Assembly: GCF_038502225.1 (NCBI RefSeq) | Contig: NC_091293.1 | Location: 12,238,062 to 12,302,061, forward strand | Direction of reading: 5' to 3' | Origin: Cherax quadricarinatus | Lineage: Eukaryota; Arthropoda; Malacostraca; Decapoda; Parastacidae | DNA length: 64,000 nucleotides | Part shown: positions 53,736 to 64,000 of the stretch, piece after piece | Numbering within the stretch: the first letter of the stretch is position 1 | Layout of the letters: each line of letters begins with the position of its first letter | Program-made: the position numbers and the translations under genes | Notes under the pieces: generated by a model | Told to the model about the DNA's origin: nothing | The model's database searches: none | Seen by the model: only the letters and a program-made list of their open reading frames with translations

Positions 53736-54345
53736 GAGTAGGACACCTAGCATGACTAGGCATTTCGGGTACTTAGATTAATGATTAACTTTAAATTATT
53801 ACAGATTATGGTATTAAGGCTAAGTGACTACGTTATAGTTTGAGTTTAGCATTGTGAATGCTTTTGTTTTGGCACAATACATAGTGCATATTGGAGTACC
53901 ATAGGCAAACTTATGACTAGTTAGGATTCATTATTTTAAGATTAAGATTAGTATTTCTGGGTTTATAGTCAGAGGGTGAGTGAGTAATTGTGAACCACCA
54001 GGTGGTTATCATGTAGTTAGTTGTCGGGGTGTATCAGGGAGATAAGATGTTTTCTAACTGTAGTTTTGAAAGTGATGAATGTGTCTGCAGTTCTAGAGTT
54101 TTCAGGTAGGGTGTTCCAGATTTTAGGTCCTTTGACACACATTGAATTTTTGTAAAGGTTTAGTCGAACACGGGGAATGTCAGATGTTTGTGTCTGGGGT
54201 TATGCCTGTGGATCCTGTTACAACTATCAGGAAAGCGTTTTAGGTCAAGGTTAATATTGGAATTTAAGGTCCTGTAGATATAGATTGCACAGTAGTTAAG
54301 TGTGGATGTTCTGAACAGGGAGTATGTTTAGATCTATGAAGAATG
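53736..54345 (-). pseudogene. LINE reverse transcriptase C-terminal fragment
   Basis: On minus, about 54200-54020 translates to DIPRVRLNLYKNSMCVKGPK, IWNTLPENSRTADTFITFKT and TVRKHLISLI. This fits the LINE RT C-terminal signature (RGP..WN.LP....FK..L...L). Upstream pieces are frameshifted. 53736-54000 would be 3'UTR. It is not from the surrounding CR1-like LINE, whose own tail (58320-58530) is different and on plus. Confidence 0.65.
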
Positions 54346-54390
54346 GGGGGGGGGGGGGTTGCCAGGGATGGTAACAAGTGCCTATATTTA

Positions 54391-54600
54391 GGGGGAAGCG
54401 CTAAACCAAAAGGGGTCGTGGTGCCTAGAAATAGGTAATCTATCTGGTTTGATTCAAACGGAGGGAAACTAAATTCCTTTGATCAAGAACCCTTCAATGT
54501 CAAAGAACCTATATTGAAGGTAGGTGGGGGGGGGGCCTTTCCGCAGGATGTGGGGACTATATTTAGGGAAAAGCGCTAAGCCCACTGGGGAACGAGGCAA
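54391..54600 (+). repeat. GCGCTAAACC-type dispersed repeats, two partial copies
   Basis: GGGGGAAGCGCTAAACC at about 54391 and GGGAAAAGCGCTAAGCCC at about 54566, separated by a G run. Diverged relatives of 52168-52335. Confidence 0.55.
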
Positions 54601-54838
54601 TCGGGTTAAAGTGGAAGAAATATGTACATAAGAAATCCTACCTAACAATAATAATAAAATAATAGTGATAATACCATGGTATTTTTTATATATTAAACAG
54701 ATAATAATATAACGCCGAAAGTCTCTATTTTAGCTACAAACGGCGACTTTCGCGCTATAATATTAAGTGATGATCATATTATTTTACAATAGTTAAATAT
54801 CACAGGATAACCAATCTCCAAGATATAATAACGTCCAT

Positions 54839-55436
54839 CATTGCACAAGACCGTGGCCCACAGTACAGATGTTGGAGAGGAGTCTCCTCCTTCTTCCTCT
54901 ACTGAGGAAAGTAGATGGAATCCAGGACAGGGTGGCCCTGGCTTGGATACTGAGGATTATAATGCAGTCCCAGAACTTGCAGAAATTGACAACACACCTC
55001 CCAACAATTCTCAACCGAAGGTGAATTTGTGCAAATATTATGCTTGGGGCATCTGTAAGCATGGAATATCAGGAAAAAAAATGGGACATGCAACTTTGAG
55101 CATCCCAAAAAATGTAGCGACCTCCTGTCTAAAGGAGTGTGTCGTTCTTCTTCCTGTACTTTCTTTCACCCAAAAATGTGTCACTCCTCGGTCCTCCAGA
55201 AGCAGTGTTACAACATCGAGTGCCCTGCATACCATCTAAAAGGGACCAGGAGGCACAGACCCCACAAGACAAACAATAGTAGCTACGACAACCCAACTCC
55301 AGGTGATTTTTTAGTGGCAGGAAACGGAAAAAGAAAATGGAAGGAAATAACAAAAATAGTCCACCACCTTGGAGACTTGTTGGACTGGAGGCGCAGCCAA
55401 TGGCCACCCATGGCCCTCCAGATTTACAACTACTGA
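54839..55436 (+). pseudogene. CR1-like LINE ORF1, CCCH zinc-finger part
   Basis: After SLHKTVAHSTDVGEESPPSS comes LCKYYAWGICKHGISGKK, a shift in the A run near 55075, then CNFEHPKKC. Two perfect C-x8-C-x4-C-x3-H fingers follow: CSDLLSKGVCRSSSCTFFH and CHSSVLQKQCYNIECPAYH, and then HLKGTRRHRPH. CCCH fingers usually bind single-stranded RNA, so a role in binding element RNA is likely. Stop at 55434-55436, just ahead of ORF2. Confidence 0.82.
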
Positions 55437-56290
55437 TGCCAATAACAAAATCCCCCCAACAAACACAGAATACAACCTCGTTCATATTTGCTAATATACA
55501 GGGCCTTAAGACATCCACCAACAACAAAATAATTTTTATCAGTGGACTCTAATGCAATGTTTGCAGCCTTCACAGAGACTCACACAAAAGATCAATTTGA
55601 CAGCGAAATATGGATAAGTGGTTACAACCTTTTCAGATGCGACAGAATAAACAGCCAACAAGAGGGGGATTGGCCTGTATGTCAAAGAGTCCCTCATCTG
55701 CACGAAGTTGCTGAACACCACAAATGAGGTAGTTGAAGTTCTATCAATAAAGATTGAGAACCAAAACCTAGTCATTGTGGTTGTATATAAGCCACCAGAT
55801 GCAACCTCACAACAGTTCAAGGAACAGCTACTGAAAATTGATTACTGTCTGGAAAACCTTCCAGCTCCATCCCCAAACATCTTACTGCTTGGTGATTTCA
55901 ACCTAAGGCATACAAAATGGAAGAATGTAGCAAATAATGTTATAGCTGAAACAATCCCCGGAGGTAGCGCAGATGAAAGGTCACACACATGAGCTACTAA
56001 GTCTCTGCAAAAAACACACCTTAAGCCAGCAGATAGTGGAGCCAACAAGACTAGAAAACACACTTGACCTTATCTTCACAAATAATGAGGACCTGATAAG
56101 AGACATAAGAATATCAAAAACAACTAATTCCGATCACAACCTAATCGAAGTCCAGACGTACATGCATAGGGGTCCTGATCAGCAGAACGCATGTACCTGT
56201 GAAGGTGTCTTTACAAAATACAACTTCAACAACAAGAACATCAACTGGGACCAGGTAAACCATGTCCTAAACAAAATATGTTGGGAAGAT
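55437..56290 (+). pseudogene. CR1-like LINE ORF2 endonuclease
   Basis: Broken pieces in order: ANIQGLKTSTNNK, AAFTETHTKDQFDSEIWISG (TETH, the metal-binding Glu region), an Arg-rich gap with a shift near 55665, VVVYKPPDATSQQF, LLLGDFNLRHTKW (GDFN), another shift near 55965, ENTLDLIFTNN (the LDLI/LDxI region) and TTNSDHNLIEV (SDH). These are the EEP-family LINE endonuclease motifs. At least three frameshifts. Confidence 0.87.
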
Positions 56291-56297
56291 ATCTTAA

Positions 56298-58535
56298 ATG
56301 AACATGGATCCGAACCAGTGCCTTGAAAGGATTAACTTCCTGGCAGTTGAAGCATGTTCTAGGCATATTCCCCTAAGAAAGAAGAAGTGCAGGAGTAAAC
56401 TGGAGAGAGTAGGACGCTCCCTCTACAGAAGACGACGAAGAGTCACTGAGCTCCTCAGGAGTGCTAGAATATCTGATACACGAAAGGAGGCGCTGACCAG
56501 GGAAGTGGAAACCATACCACGGGCGGGATTTGAACCTGCGGTCAGAGAGTCTCAAAGGTCTCTAAGTGGAAACTATCGAACTTAAGTTAAATGACTCTTA
56601 CAGGAACCAGGAGAGACAGGAGGAGCTTAAAGCTATTAGTGAAATTGAAAGAAATTCAAAAATATTTCTTTTCATATGCCAAAAACAAGGCAAATACCAC
56701 ATCTAATATCGGGCCCTTACTCAGACAGGATGGGACTTACACAGATGACAACAAGGAAATGAGTGAAATATTGAAATCCCAGTACGACTCTGTGTTTAGT
56801 GAACCACTAATCAGTCTGAGGATCGACGACTCAAGTGATTTCTTCATGAATGAGCCTCAAAACTCCATAAATGTATGCCAGATTTCCGACATTACCCTAA
56901 CTCTGATAGATTTCGAAAAAGCCATTGACAACATGCCCATGCACTCAGCCCCGGGCCAAGATTCGTGGAACTCTGTTTTCATTAAGAACTGCAAGAAACC
57001 CCTCTCGCGTGCCCTAAGTACACTATGGAGGAGGAGCTTGGACATGGGTGAAATTCCACAGTCACTTAAAACAACGGATATAGCCCCACTCCATAAAGGC
57101 GGTAGCAAAGCATTAGCTAAGAACTATAGACCAATAGCTCTGACGTCCCACATCATAAAAATCTTTGAAAGAGTGCTAAGAAGCAGGATTGCAAATCACC
57201 TGGATTCCCCAAATCTGCACAATCCAGGGCAACATGGGTTCAGGGTAGGTCGCTCCTGCCTCTCACAACTACTGGATCACTATGATATGGCCTTGGATAC
57301 ACTGGAAGAAAATCAGAATACAGATGTAATATACACAGACTTTGCAAAAGCATTTGACAAATGCGATCATGGCGTAATAGCCCATAAAATACGTGTTAAA
57401 GGAATAACTGGGAAAGTGGGGAGATGGATCTTCAACTTCCTAACAAATCGAACACAAAGAGTAGTGGTCAACAGAGTTAAATCGGAGGCTACCACAGTGA
57501 AGAGCTCTGTTCCACAAGGCACAGTACTCGCCCCATCTTATTCCTCGTCCTCATATCAGACATAGACAGAGACATACATCACAGCACCGTATCATCCTTT
57601 GCGGATGATACTAGGATCTGCATGAGGCTGTCATCTGCTGAGGACGTGGTTAACCTCCAAGAAGACATAAACAAAGTTTTCCAGTGGGCAACGGTAAACA
57701 ATATGATGTTCAATGAGGACAAATTCCAACTACTCCGTTATGGAAAACTGGAGGAGATAATAACTAGAACAGAGTATATTACAGACTCTGGCCATACAAT
57801 ACAGCGGAAAAATAATGTAAGGGACCTGGGAGTAGTAATGTCTGAGGATCTCACTTTCAAGGATCACAATAGTGCCACGATCGCACATGCAAAGAAAATG
57901 ATAGGATGGATAATGAGAACGTTCCAAACGAGAGATGCCAAGCCAATGATGATCCTTTTCAAATCACTTGTTCTCTCTAGGCTGGAATACTGCTGTACAT
58001 TAACATCTCCATTCAAAGCAGGTGAAATCGCAGATCTAGAGAGTGTACAGAGATCCTTTACTGCACGTATAAGCTCTGTCAAGCACCTTAACTACTGGGA
58101 ACGCTTGGAAGCACTTGACTTGTACTCGTTGGAACGCAGGAGGGAGAGATATATCATAATCTACACTTGGAAAATCCTGGAAGGAATGGTCCCAAATCTG
58201 CACAGAGAAATCACTCCCTACGAAAGTAAAAGACTGGGCAGGCGATGCAAAATGCCCCCAATAAAAAGTAGGGGCGCCATTGGTACACTAAGGAAAACAC
58301 CGTAAGTGTCCGGGGCCCAAGACTGTTCAACAGCCTCCCATCAAGCATTAGGGGAATTGCCAATAAACCCCTGGCTGCCTTCAAGAGAGAGCTGGACAGA
58401 TACCTAAAGTCAGTGCCGGATCAGCCGGGCTGTGGCTCGTACGTTGGACTGCATGCGGCCAGCAGTAACAGCCTAGTTGATCAGGCCCTGCTCCATCGGG
58501 AGGCCTGGTCATGGGCCGGGTCGCGGGGGCGTTGA
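56298..58535 (+). pseudogene. CR1-like LINE ORF2 reverse transcriptase and tail
   Basis: Linker KLERVGRSLYRRRRRVTELL, broken by the 51-bp insert at 56513, then FSYAKNKANTTSNIGPL. RT: LHKGGSKALAKNYRPIALTS, QHGFRVGRSCLSQLLDHYDM, VIYTDFAKAFDKCDHGVI, SSVPQGTVLAP, a shift near 57530, then SFADDTRICMRL. After another shift near 58295 the C-terminus reads VRGPRLFNSLPSSIRGIANK and PDQPGCGSYVGLHAASSNSL, with stop TGA at 58533-58535. That tail is the part copied at 12756-12912. Confidence 0.9.
56513..56563 (-). mobile_element. 51-bp tRNA-like insertion (SINE head fragment)
   Basis: Flanked by AAGTGGAAAC at 56503-56512 and 56564-56573, an exact 10-bp TSD. The minus strand carries GCAGGTTCAAATCCCGCC, a T-arm/B-box sequence, followed by CGTGG. 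The 61 added bases shift the LINE frame. It may be a severely truncated SINE or a retroposed tRNA 3' part. Confidence 0.85.
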
Positions 58536-58562
58536 TCCCCGGAATAACCTCCAGGTATCCAG

Positions 58563-58932
58563 ATAACCCTGGCCTCCAGGAGGATGGTGGATGGCATCTC
58601 ACCCAGACTCCCGGAGCATGGTGGATAGCGTGTCACCCTGGCCTCCGGGAGGATGGTGGATGGCGTCTCACTCAGACTCCGGGAGCATGGTGGATGGCGT
58701 GTCACCCAGACTCCCGGAGCACGGTGGATGGCGTGTCACCCTGGCCTCCGGGAGGATGGTGGATGGTGTCTCACTCAGACTCCGGGAGCATGGTGGATGG
58801 CGTGTCACCCAGACTCCCGGAGCATGGTGGATGGCGTGTCACCCTGGCCTCCGGGAGGATGGTGGATGGTGTCTCACTCAGACTCCGGGAGCATGGTGGA
58901 TGGCGTGTCACCCAGGCCTCCGGGAGCATGAT
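58563..58932. repeat. 34-bp minisatellite, right-hand part
   Basis: About eleven units of the 44494-51399 family, mainly the CCTGGCCTCCGGGAGGATGG and CCCAGACTCCCGGAGCATGG variants that also dominate just before the LINE (50700-51399). Confidence 0.95.
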
Positions 58933-59202
58933 GCAGTTGATGACTTGACTAAAAAAATAATATCGATAACGTCGAATATAATATTGTTTTCTCAGACAGT
59001 TGAAAATCAAGGTTAGAAGATAATCAGGAAACGGGTCTGAACTGGCACATTCATCGTCCGTCATAAACAAACTGTATCATAGTAATTATAAACAATATCG
59101 TCTCCAGTGTTAGATTCGCCTTCAACAGAAGAAGTTTCTTGTGCAGGCGAAACATCTCGGCATTAAAGGTATCCGAGCGTTGCTCTGGGCAGTATCTTAA
59201 TA
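58933..59202 (+). other. Spacer with PLE-end-like motif
   Basis: No gene. At 59118-59165 the sequence CAACAGAAGAAG...GCAGGCGAAACATCTCGG resembles the conserved GCGAAAC-containing ends of PLEs seen elsewhere in the window. It directly precedes the truncated CR1 LINE. Confidence 0.5.
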
Positions 59203-60425
59203 CCGAATTGCCGAAGCAATTCGTAGCCATCTTGACAGACAGATTGATTAATGAATCTCAACACGGTTTTACAAAAGGGCGTTCCTGTCTTACGAATTTA
59301 CTAACTTTTTTCAGTAAGGTGTTTGAGGAGGTATATCATGGTAATGAATATGATATTGTGTATAAGGACTTCAGTAAGGCTTTCGATAGAGTTCCACATC
59401 AGAGGCTATTGAGGAAACTTAAGGCACACGGAATAGGAGGAGAATTTTTTTCCTGGGTAGAGGCATGGCTGACAAACAGACAGCAGAGAGTTTGCATAAA
59501 TTAGGAGAAATCAGAATGGGGGCACGTCACAAGCGGTGTTCCTCAGGGGTCAGTGTTGGGCCCGTTGTTGTTCACAATTTACATAAACGACATAGATGAG
59601 GGAATAAATAGCGACATAAGCAAATTTGCTGATGACACCAAAATAGGCCGTCCAATTCATTCTAATGAGGACACTAGAGCACTCCAGGATGATTTGAATA
59701 GACTGATGCAATGGTCGGAGAAGTGGCAGATGCAGTTTAATATTGACAAATGCAAAGTTCTAAATGTTGGACAGTTAAATAACCATGCCACATATAAACT
59801 AAATAATGTAGATCTTAATACTACTGATTGCGAAAAGGATTTAGGAGCTCTGGTTAGCAGTAATCTAAAACCAAGACAACAGTGCATTAGTGTTCGCAAT
59901 AAAGCTAACAGAATTCTTGGCTTCAAATCTAGAAGTATAAATAATAGAAGTCCTCAGGTTGTTCTTCAACTCTATATATCCTTGGTTAGGCCTCATTTAG
60001 ACTATGCTGCTCAGTTCTGGTCACCGTATTACAGAATGGATATAAATGCTCTGGAAAACGTACAGAGGAGGATGACAAAGATGATCCCATGTATCAGAAA
60101 TCTTCCCTATGAGGATAGACTGAGGGCCCTGAATCTGCACTCTCTCGAAATTAGGGGGGATATGATCGAGGTGTATAAATGGAAAACAGGAATAAATAAA
60201 GGGGATGTAAATAGCGTGCTGAAAATTTCCAGCCAAGACAGGACTCTCAGCAATGGTTTCAACTTGGAAAAATTCAGATTCAGGAAGGATATAGGAAAGC
60301 ACTGGTTTGGTAATAGAGTTGTGGATGAGTGGAACAAACTCCCGAGTACAGTTATTCAGGCTAAAACGTTGTGTAGTTTTAAAAATAGGTTAGATAAATA
60401 CATGAGTGGGTGTGGGTGGGTGTGA
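59203..60425 (+). pseudogene. CR1 reverse transcriptase, one in-frame stop
   Basis: Continuous frame with a single TAG at 59502-59504. Motifs: LINESQHGFTKGRSCLTNLL, YKDFSKAFDRVPHQRLLRKL, SGVPQGSVLGPLLFTIYIND, KFADDTKIG (catalytic), QMQFNIDKCKVLNVG, LYISLVRPHLDYAAQFWSPY, LENVQRRMTKMIP, and the C-terminus NRVVDEWNKLPSTVIQAKTL. Domain order and the VVDEWN.LP end are CR1-like. Little decayed, so a relatively young copy; it is distinct from the CR1-like LINE upstream. Confidence 0.92.
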
Positions 60426-60625
60426 ATTGGACCTGATTAGCTTGTGCTGCTGGGTCTGGTGCAGTGTTCCATCCTTGAGTGGAGCTGACCAGAATAGGTG
60501 GGTCATTGGGTGGGTCATTGGGGGGGATGTCATTGGTCTAATCCGGGGGGGACATGGACCCGCTCCGCAAGGGTCAGTAGGCCTGTTGCAGTGTTCCTTC
60601 TTTCTTATGTTCTTATGTTCTTATA
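59203..60625 (+). mobile_element. CR1 LINE, 5'-truncated
   Basis: RT and C-terminus of a CR1-type LINE plus about 200 bp of 3'UTR, ending in an imperfect tandem octamer (TTCTTATG)n at 60601-60625. Octamer 3' repeats instead of poly(A) are characteristic of CR1. The 5' truncation lies within the RT fingers. Confidence 0.9.
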
Positions 60626-61195
60626 ATAATAGAGTATTTCCACTCAGCAGCGGTAAGAGGAACAGTGAAACGTAGTGACACAATCAAGTGCAGTGACAGC
60701 AGACATTAGTAAGTCAAAACAACTAGACTCACTGCACATTACTACTCGTGTTGTCATCAGCAGGAGAAGGAACCTCTAAGTAAACTGCAAGTATCCTGAA
60801 GAAGACGTGGAAGAAGATTGCACACGTGTCATATTCATCATAATACAATACATCCAGTAAATCATGTCTATGGAGAAAGTAGTAGAAAAAAGACATGTTT
60901 AATATGAACACTTCCATTAAACACTTCCTAAAGTGATTGCATTTTGAGTCTTATTTTTCACTACTTGTCGGCATTACATTCCCTTTTTTTTCGGTTTTAT
61001 CTGTGGGAAAGTAATTCTCATTGGACAACAAGAAGTCGTCACTGCTAGTCTGACTCTATGGTAAAAAGTGTCTTTGGCAGTGCAGTCTGTATATAGATGG
61101 AAATCACATGAAATGTGGAAATGTGGAAATCTAGAACAATGTTCCAGACTACAGAACGAAACTCTTCTCCAGACTGAGGGACTGACCACTTCAAA
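60626..61195. other. Anonymous sequence
   Basis: No recognised gene or repeat, apart from A- and T-rich stretches near 60890-60990. Confidence 0.5.
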
Positions 61196-61316
61196 ACCAT
61201 GTCTTCAACGGTGATGGACTGATGACATCGTCTTGACATCTCTACTTCTTCTGCTCACTCTTCAGAACTCGGCGAAACGTTTCGGAATGAAGATACCTAA
61301 CTGTTGCACATATGTC
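61196..61316 (+). mobile_element. PLE 3'-end fragment
   Basis: Contains GGACTGATGACATCG and then CGGCGAAACGTTTCGG, followed by AATGAAGATACCTAACTG. The GGCGAAACGT core and position resemble the other PLE ends in the window (38678, 40469, 40690, 44381). No coding part adjoins. 61317-61575 shows nothing further. Confidence 0.55.
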
Positions 61317-61575
61317 TTACTTATCAATCTCTCTATACTGTATTCCATTTTAATATTCACTGTGCCACAGAGAACATAGCTAGAGTAGCTATGTATGTAT
61401 GAGGCGACAGAGGCCGTCATATGCACATCAGTATCTAGTATTTAGCGATTTCCCCTATATACAGTAATGTAGTAAATTATAAGTTCTCGGCTACACGTAT
61501 TTACCCAACACGAAACTTAATTTTTGTATTAAGATTACAAATGGTCTGCAAGAGTATCAAGATTACATGTGAGTG

Positions 61576-64000
61576 TGAATGTAATGAGCAGTCACTGCAA
61601 CACGTACACTGCACGTCAGTGTGAATGTGGTGAGCAGTCACTGCAACACGCACACTGCACGCCTGACTCAGTAGCCACTGCAACACGTACACTGCACGCC
61701 TGACTCAGTAGCCACTGCAACACGTACACTGCACGCCTGACTCAGTAGCCACTGCAACACGTACACTGCACGCCTGACTCAGTAGCCACTGCAACACGTA
61801 CACTGCACGCCTGACTCAGTAGCAACTGCAACACGCACGTACACTGCACGCCTGACTCAGCAGTTACTGCAAAACGTACACTACACGCCTGACTCAGCAG
61901 TTACTGCAACACGTACACTGCACACCTGACTCAGCAGCCACTGCAACACGTACACTGCACACCTGACTCAGCAGCCACTGCAACACGTACACTGCACGCC
62001 TGACTCAGCAGCCGCTGCAACACGTACACTGCACACCTGACTCAGCAGCCGCTGCAACACGTACACTGCACACCTGACTCAGCAGCCACTGCAACACGTA
62101 CACTGCACACCTGACACAGCAGCCACTGCAACACGTACACTGCACGCCTGACTCAGTAGCCACTGCAACACGCACACTGCACGCCTGACTCAGCAGCCAC
62201 TGCAACACGTACACTGCACGTCAGTGTGAATGTGGTGAGCAGTCACTGCCACACGTACACTGCACGTCAGTGTGAATGTGGTGAGCAGTCACTGCAACAC
62301 GTACACTGCACGTCAGTGTGAATGTGGTGAGCAGTCACTGTAACACGTATACTGCACGTCAGTGTGAATGTGGTGAGCAGTCACAGCAACACGCACCCTG
62401 CACGCCTGACTCAGTAGCCATTGCAACACGTACACTGCACGCCTGACTCAGTAGCCAATGCAACACGTACACTGCACGCCTGACTCAGTAGCCACTGCAA
62501 CACGTACACTGCACGCCTGACTCAGTAGCCACTGCAACACGTACGCTGCACGCCTGACTCAGTAGCCACTGCAACACGTACACTGCACGCCTGACTCAGT
62601 AGCCACTGCAACACGCACGTACACTACACGCCTGACTCAGCAGTTATTGCAAAACGTACACTACACGCCTGACTCAGCAGTTACTGCAACACGTACACTG
62701 CACACCTGACTCAGCAGCCACTGCAACACGTACACTGCACACCTGACTCAGCAGCCACTGCAACACGTACACTGCACGCCTGACTCAGCAGCCGCTGCAA
62801 CACGTACAATGCACACCTGACTCAGCATCCGCTGCAACACGTACACTGCACACCTGACTCAGCAGCCGCTGCAACACGTACACTGCACGCCTGACTCAGC
62901 AGCCACTGCAACACGCACACTGCACGCCTGACTCAGCAGCCACTGCAACACGCACACTGCACACCTGACTCAGCAGCCACTGCAACACGTACACTGCACA
63001 CCTGACTCAGCAGCCACTGCAACACGTACACTGCACGCCTGACTCAGTAGCCACTGCAACACGCCCACTGCACGCCTGACTCAGCAGCCACTGCAACACG
63101 TACACTGCACGCCTGACTCAGCAGCCACTACAACACGCACACTGCACGCCTGACTCAGCAGCCACTGCAACACGCACACTGCACACCTGACTCAGCAGCC
63201 ACTGCAACACGTACACTGCACACCTGACTCAGCAGCCACTGCAACACGTACACTGCACGCCTGACTCAGTAGCCACTGCAACACGCACACTGCACGCCTG
63301 ACTCAGCAGCCACTGCAACACGTACACTGCACGCCTGACTCAGCAGCCACTGCAACACGCACACTGCACGCCTGACTCAGCAGCCACTGCAACACGTACA
63401 CTGCACACCCGACTCAGCAGCCACTGCAACACGTACACTGCACGCCTGACTCAGCAGCCACTGCAACACGTACACTGCACACCTGACTCAGCAGCCACTG
63501 CAACACGCACACTGCACGCCTGACTCAGCAGCCACTGCAACACGTACACTGCACACCTGACTCAGCAGCCACTGCAACACGCACACTGCACGCCTGACAC
63601 AGCAGCCACTGCAACACGCACACTGCACGCCTGACTCAGCAGCCACTGCAACACGTACACTGCACGCCTGACTCACCAGCCACTGCAACACGTACACTGC
63701 ACACCTGTCTCAGCAGCCACTGCAACACGTACACTGCACGCCTGACTCACCAGCCACTGCAACACGTACAATGCACACCTGACTCAGCAGCCACTGCAAC
63801 ACGCACACTTCACGCCTGACTCAGTAGCCACTGCAACACGTACACTGCACACCTGTCTCAGCAGCCAGTGCAACACGTACACTGCACGCCTGACTCAGTA
63901 GCCACTGCAACACGTACACTGCACGCCTGGCTCAGCAGCCACTGCAACACGTACACTGAACAACTGACTCAGCAGCCACTGCAACACGTACACTGCACAC
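61576..64000. repeat. 37/46-bp minisatellite to the window end
   Basis: About 60 units. The common 37-bp unit contains CACTGCAACACGTACACTGC and GCCTGACTCAGCAGC; a 46-bp variant with TCAGTGTGAATGTGGTGAGC appears at about 61570-61640 and 62220-62400. Variant order (for example the ACTGCAAAACG unit at 61861 and ATTGCAAAACG at 62641) repeats with a 780-bp offset. Open frames on minus (LQWLLSQACSVRVAV type) are repeat translations. The array runs off the window. Confidence 0.96.

Larger units (their letters stand above)
51947..54833. mobile_element. Unknown 2.9-kb AT-rich insertion in LINE ORF1
   Basis: Flanked by TCCAT at 51942-51946 and 54834-54838. Joining the flanks with one TCCAT restores the ORF1 frame (...NWETP then SLHK...), so this is a true insert. 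No clear terminal repeat: left end AGAATAATATTC, right end AGATATAATAACG. No gene of its own. It contains a SINE, an LTR-free LINE scrap and short repeats that may be later arrivals. A 5-bp TSD without TIRs or LTRs leaves the class open. Confidence 0.75.
51400..58562 (+). mobile_element. CR1-like LINE with internal insertions
   Basis: A plus-strand LINE lies between two parts of the 34-bp minisatellite: the left part stops in GTGTCACC and the right resumes ACCCTGGCCTCC. ORF1 has an N-terminal part (51430-51941) and a CCCH-finger part (54839-55436); ORF2 has endonuclease, RT and a conserved tail ending near CCAGGTATCCAGATA. Its own inserts are 51947-54833 and 56513-56563. Many frameshifts make it inactive. 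Clade is CR1/L2-like by RT and tail; the exact family is unknown. Confidence 0.85.

Noticed and set aside
51400..58562. TSD for the CR1-like LINE in the minisatellite
   Set aside because: Only ACC is shared at the two junctions (GTGTCACC and ACCCTGG), too short in repetitive sequence to count.
61210..61275. Hammerhead ribozyme at GGACTGATGA...GCGAAAC
   Set aside because: The core words exist, but the ~50 nt between them do not form a convincing stem II by eye; listed only as a PLE end.
61576..63990. Cys-rich minus-strand frames (CTCCSGC repeats)
   Set aside because: Translation of the 37-bp minisatellite; no signal peptide or stable length, present in several equivalent places.
61576..64000. 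CRISPR-like array (about 37-bp repeats)
   Set aside because: Units are head-to-tail with no unique spacers, in a eukaryotic context; it is a minisatellite.

Overview
The window looks like repeat-dominated nuclear DNA from an arthropod, most likely a decapod crustacean (crayfish, shrimp or crab type). The signs are a short CCTAA/TTAGG telomere-type run, several Penelope-like elements, CR1/L2-, RTE- and Tx1-type LINEs, a tRNA-derived SINE, kilobases of minisatellite, and no operons or compact genes. I found no convincing host protein-coding gene. Every recognisable coding segment belongs to a retroelement, and almost all are broken. The species call is an inference from repeat content.

Layout. 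1-5130: microsatellite, anonymous sequence, a 27/29-bp minisatellite, a telomere-like run and two old LINE scraps. 5131-21556: one C/A-rich array (a 30-bp minisatellite grading into CCA-type repeats). It is split by a Tx1/L1-like LINE on the minus strand (5571-11483), a clipped Gypsy LTR (11484-11895), a LINE-tail fragment (12756-12912) and a 4.7-kb LTR element with a 5-bp target-site duplication (15404-20086). 21557-23773: microsatellites, a LINE 3' end and a 5'-truncated RTE LINE.

23774-43868 is a nested set of elements. A Penelope-like element (PLE-1) with inverted terminal arms was hit by a non-autonomous LTR element (24797-27496) and by a Gypsy-class element G1 (28098-42047, minus, TSD ATGTC). 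G1 was itself hit by a related Gypsy-class element G2 (30691-36856, plus, TSD AGCTG) and by a 2.3-kb inverted dimer of another Penelope-like element (38449-40772, 12-bp TSD). Removing each insert reconnects the reading frame or homology beneath it. G1 and G2 both carry integrase upstream of reverse transcriptase/RNase H, the Ty1/copia-like order known for the Gmr1 group, although their RT is of Ty3/Gypsy type.

44494-58932 is a large 34-bp minisatellite with a roughly 1.5-kb higher-order repeat. A CR1-like LINE (51400-58562) interrupts it, and that LINE carries a 2.9-kb AT-rich insert (TSD TCCAT) and a 51-bp tRNA-like insert (10-bp TSD). A second, 5'-truncated CR1 LINE follows (59203-60625). 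The window ends in a 37/46-bp minisatellite (61576-64000).

Functionally, the elements include possible autonomous/non-autonomous partners: a SINE shares its 3' tail with the CR1-like LINE, and the two LTR elements without a full pol share a pre-LTR hairpin. All reading was by eye without alignment software, so edges are good to a few bases only where a TSD is quoted and approximate elsewhere.
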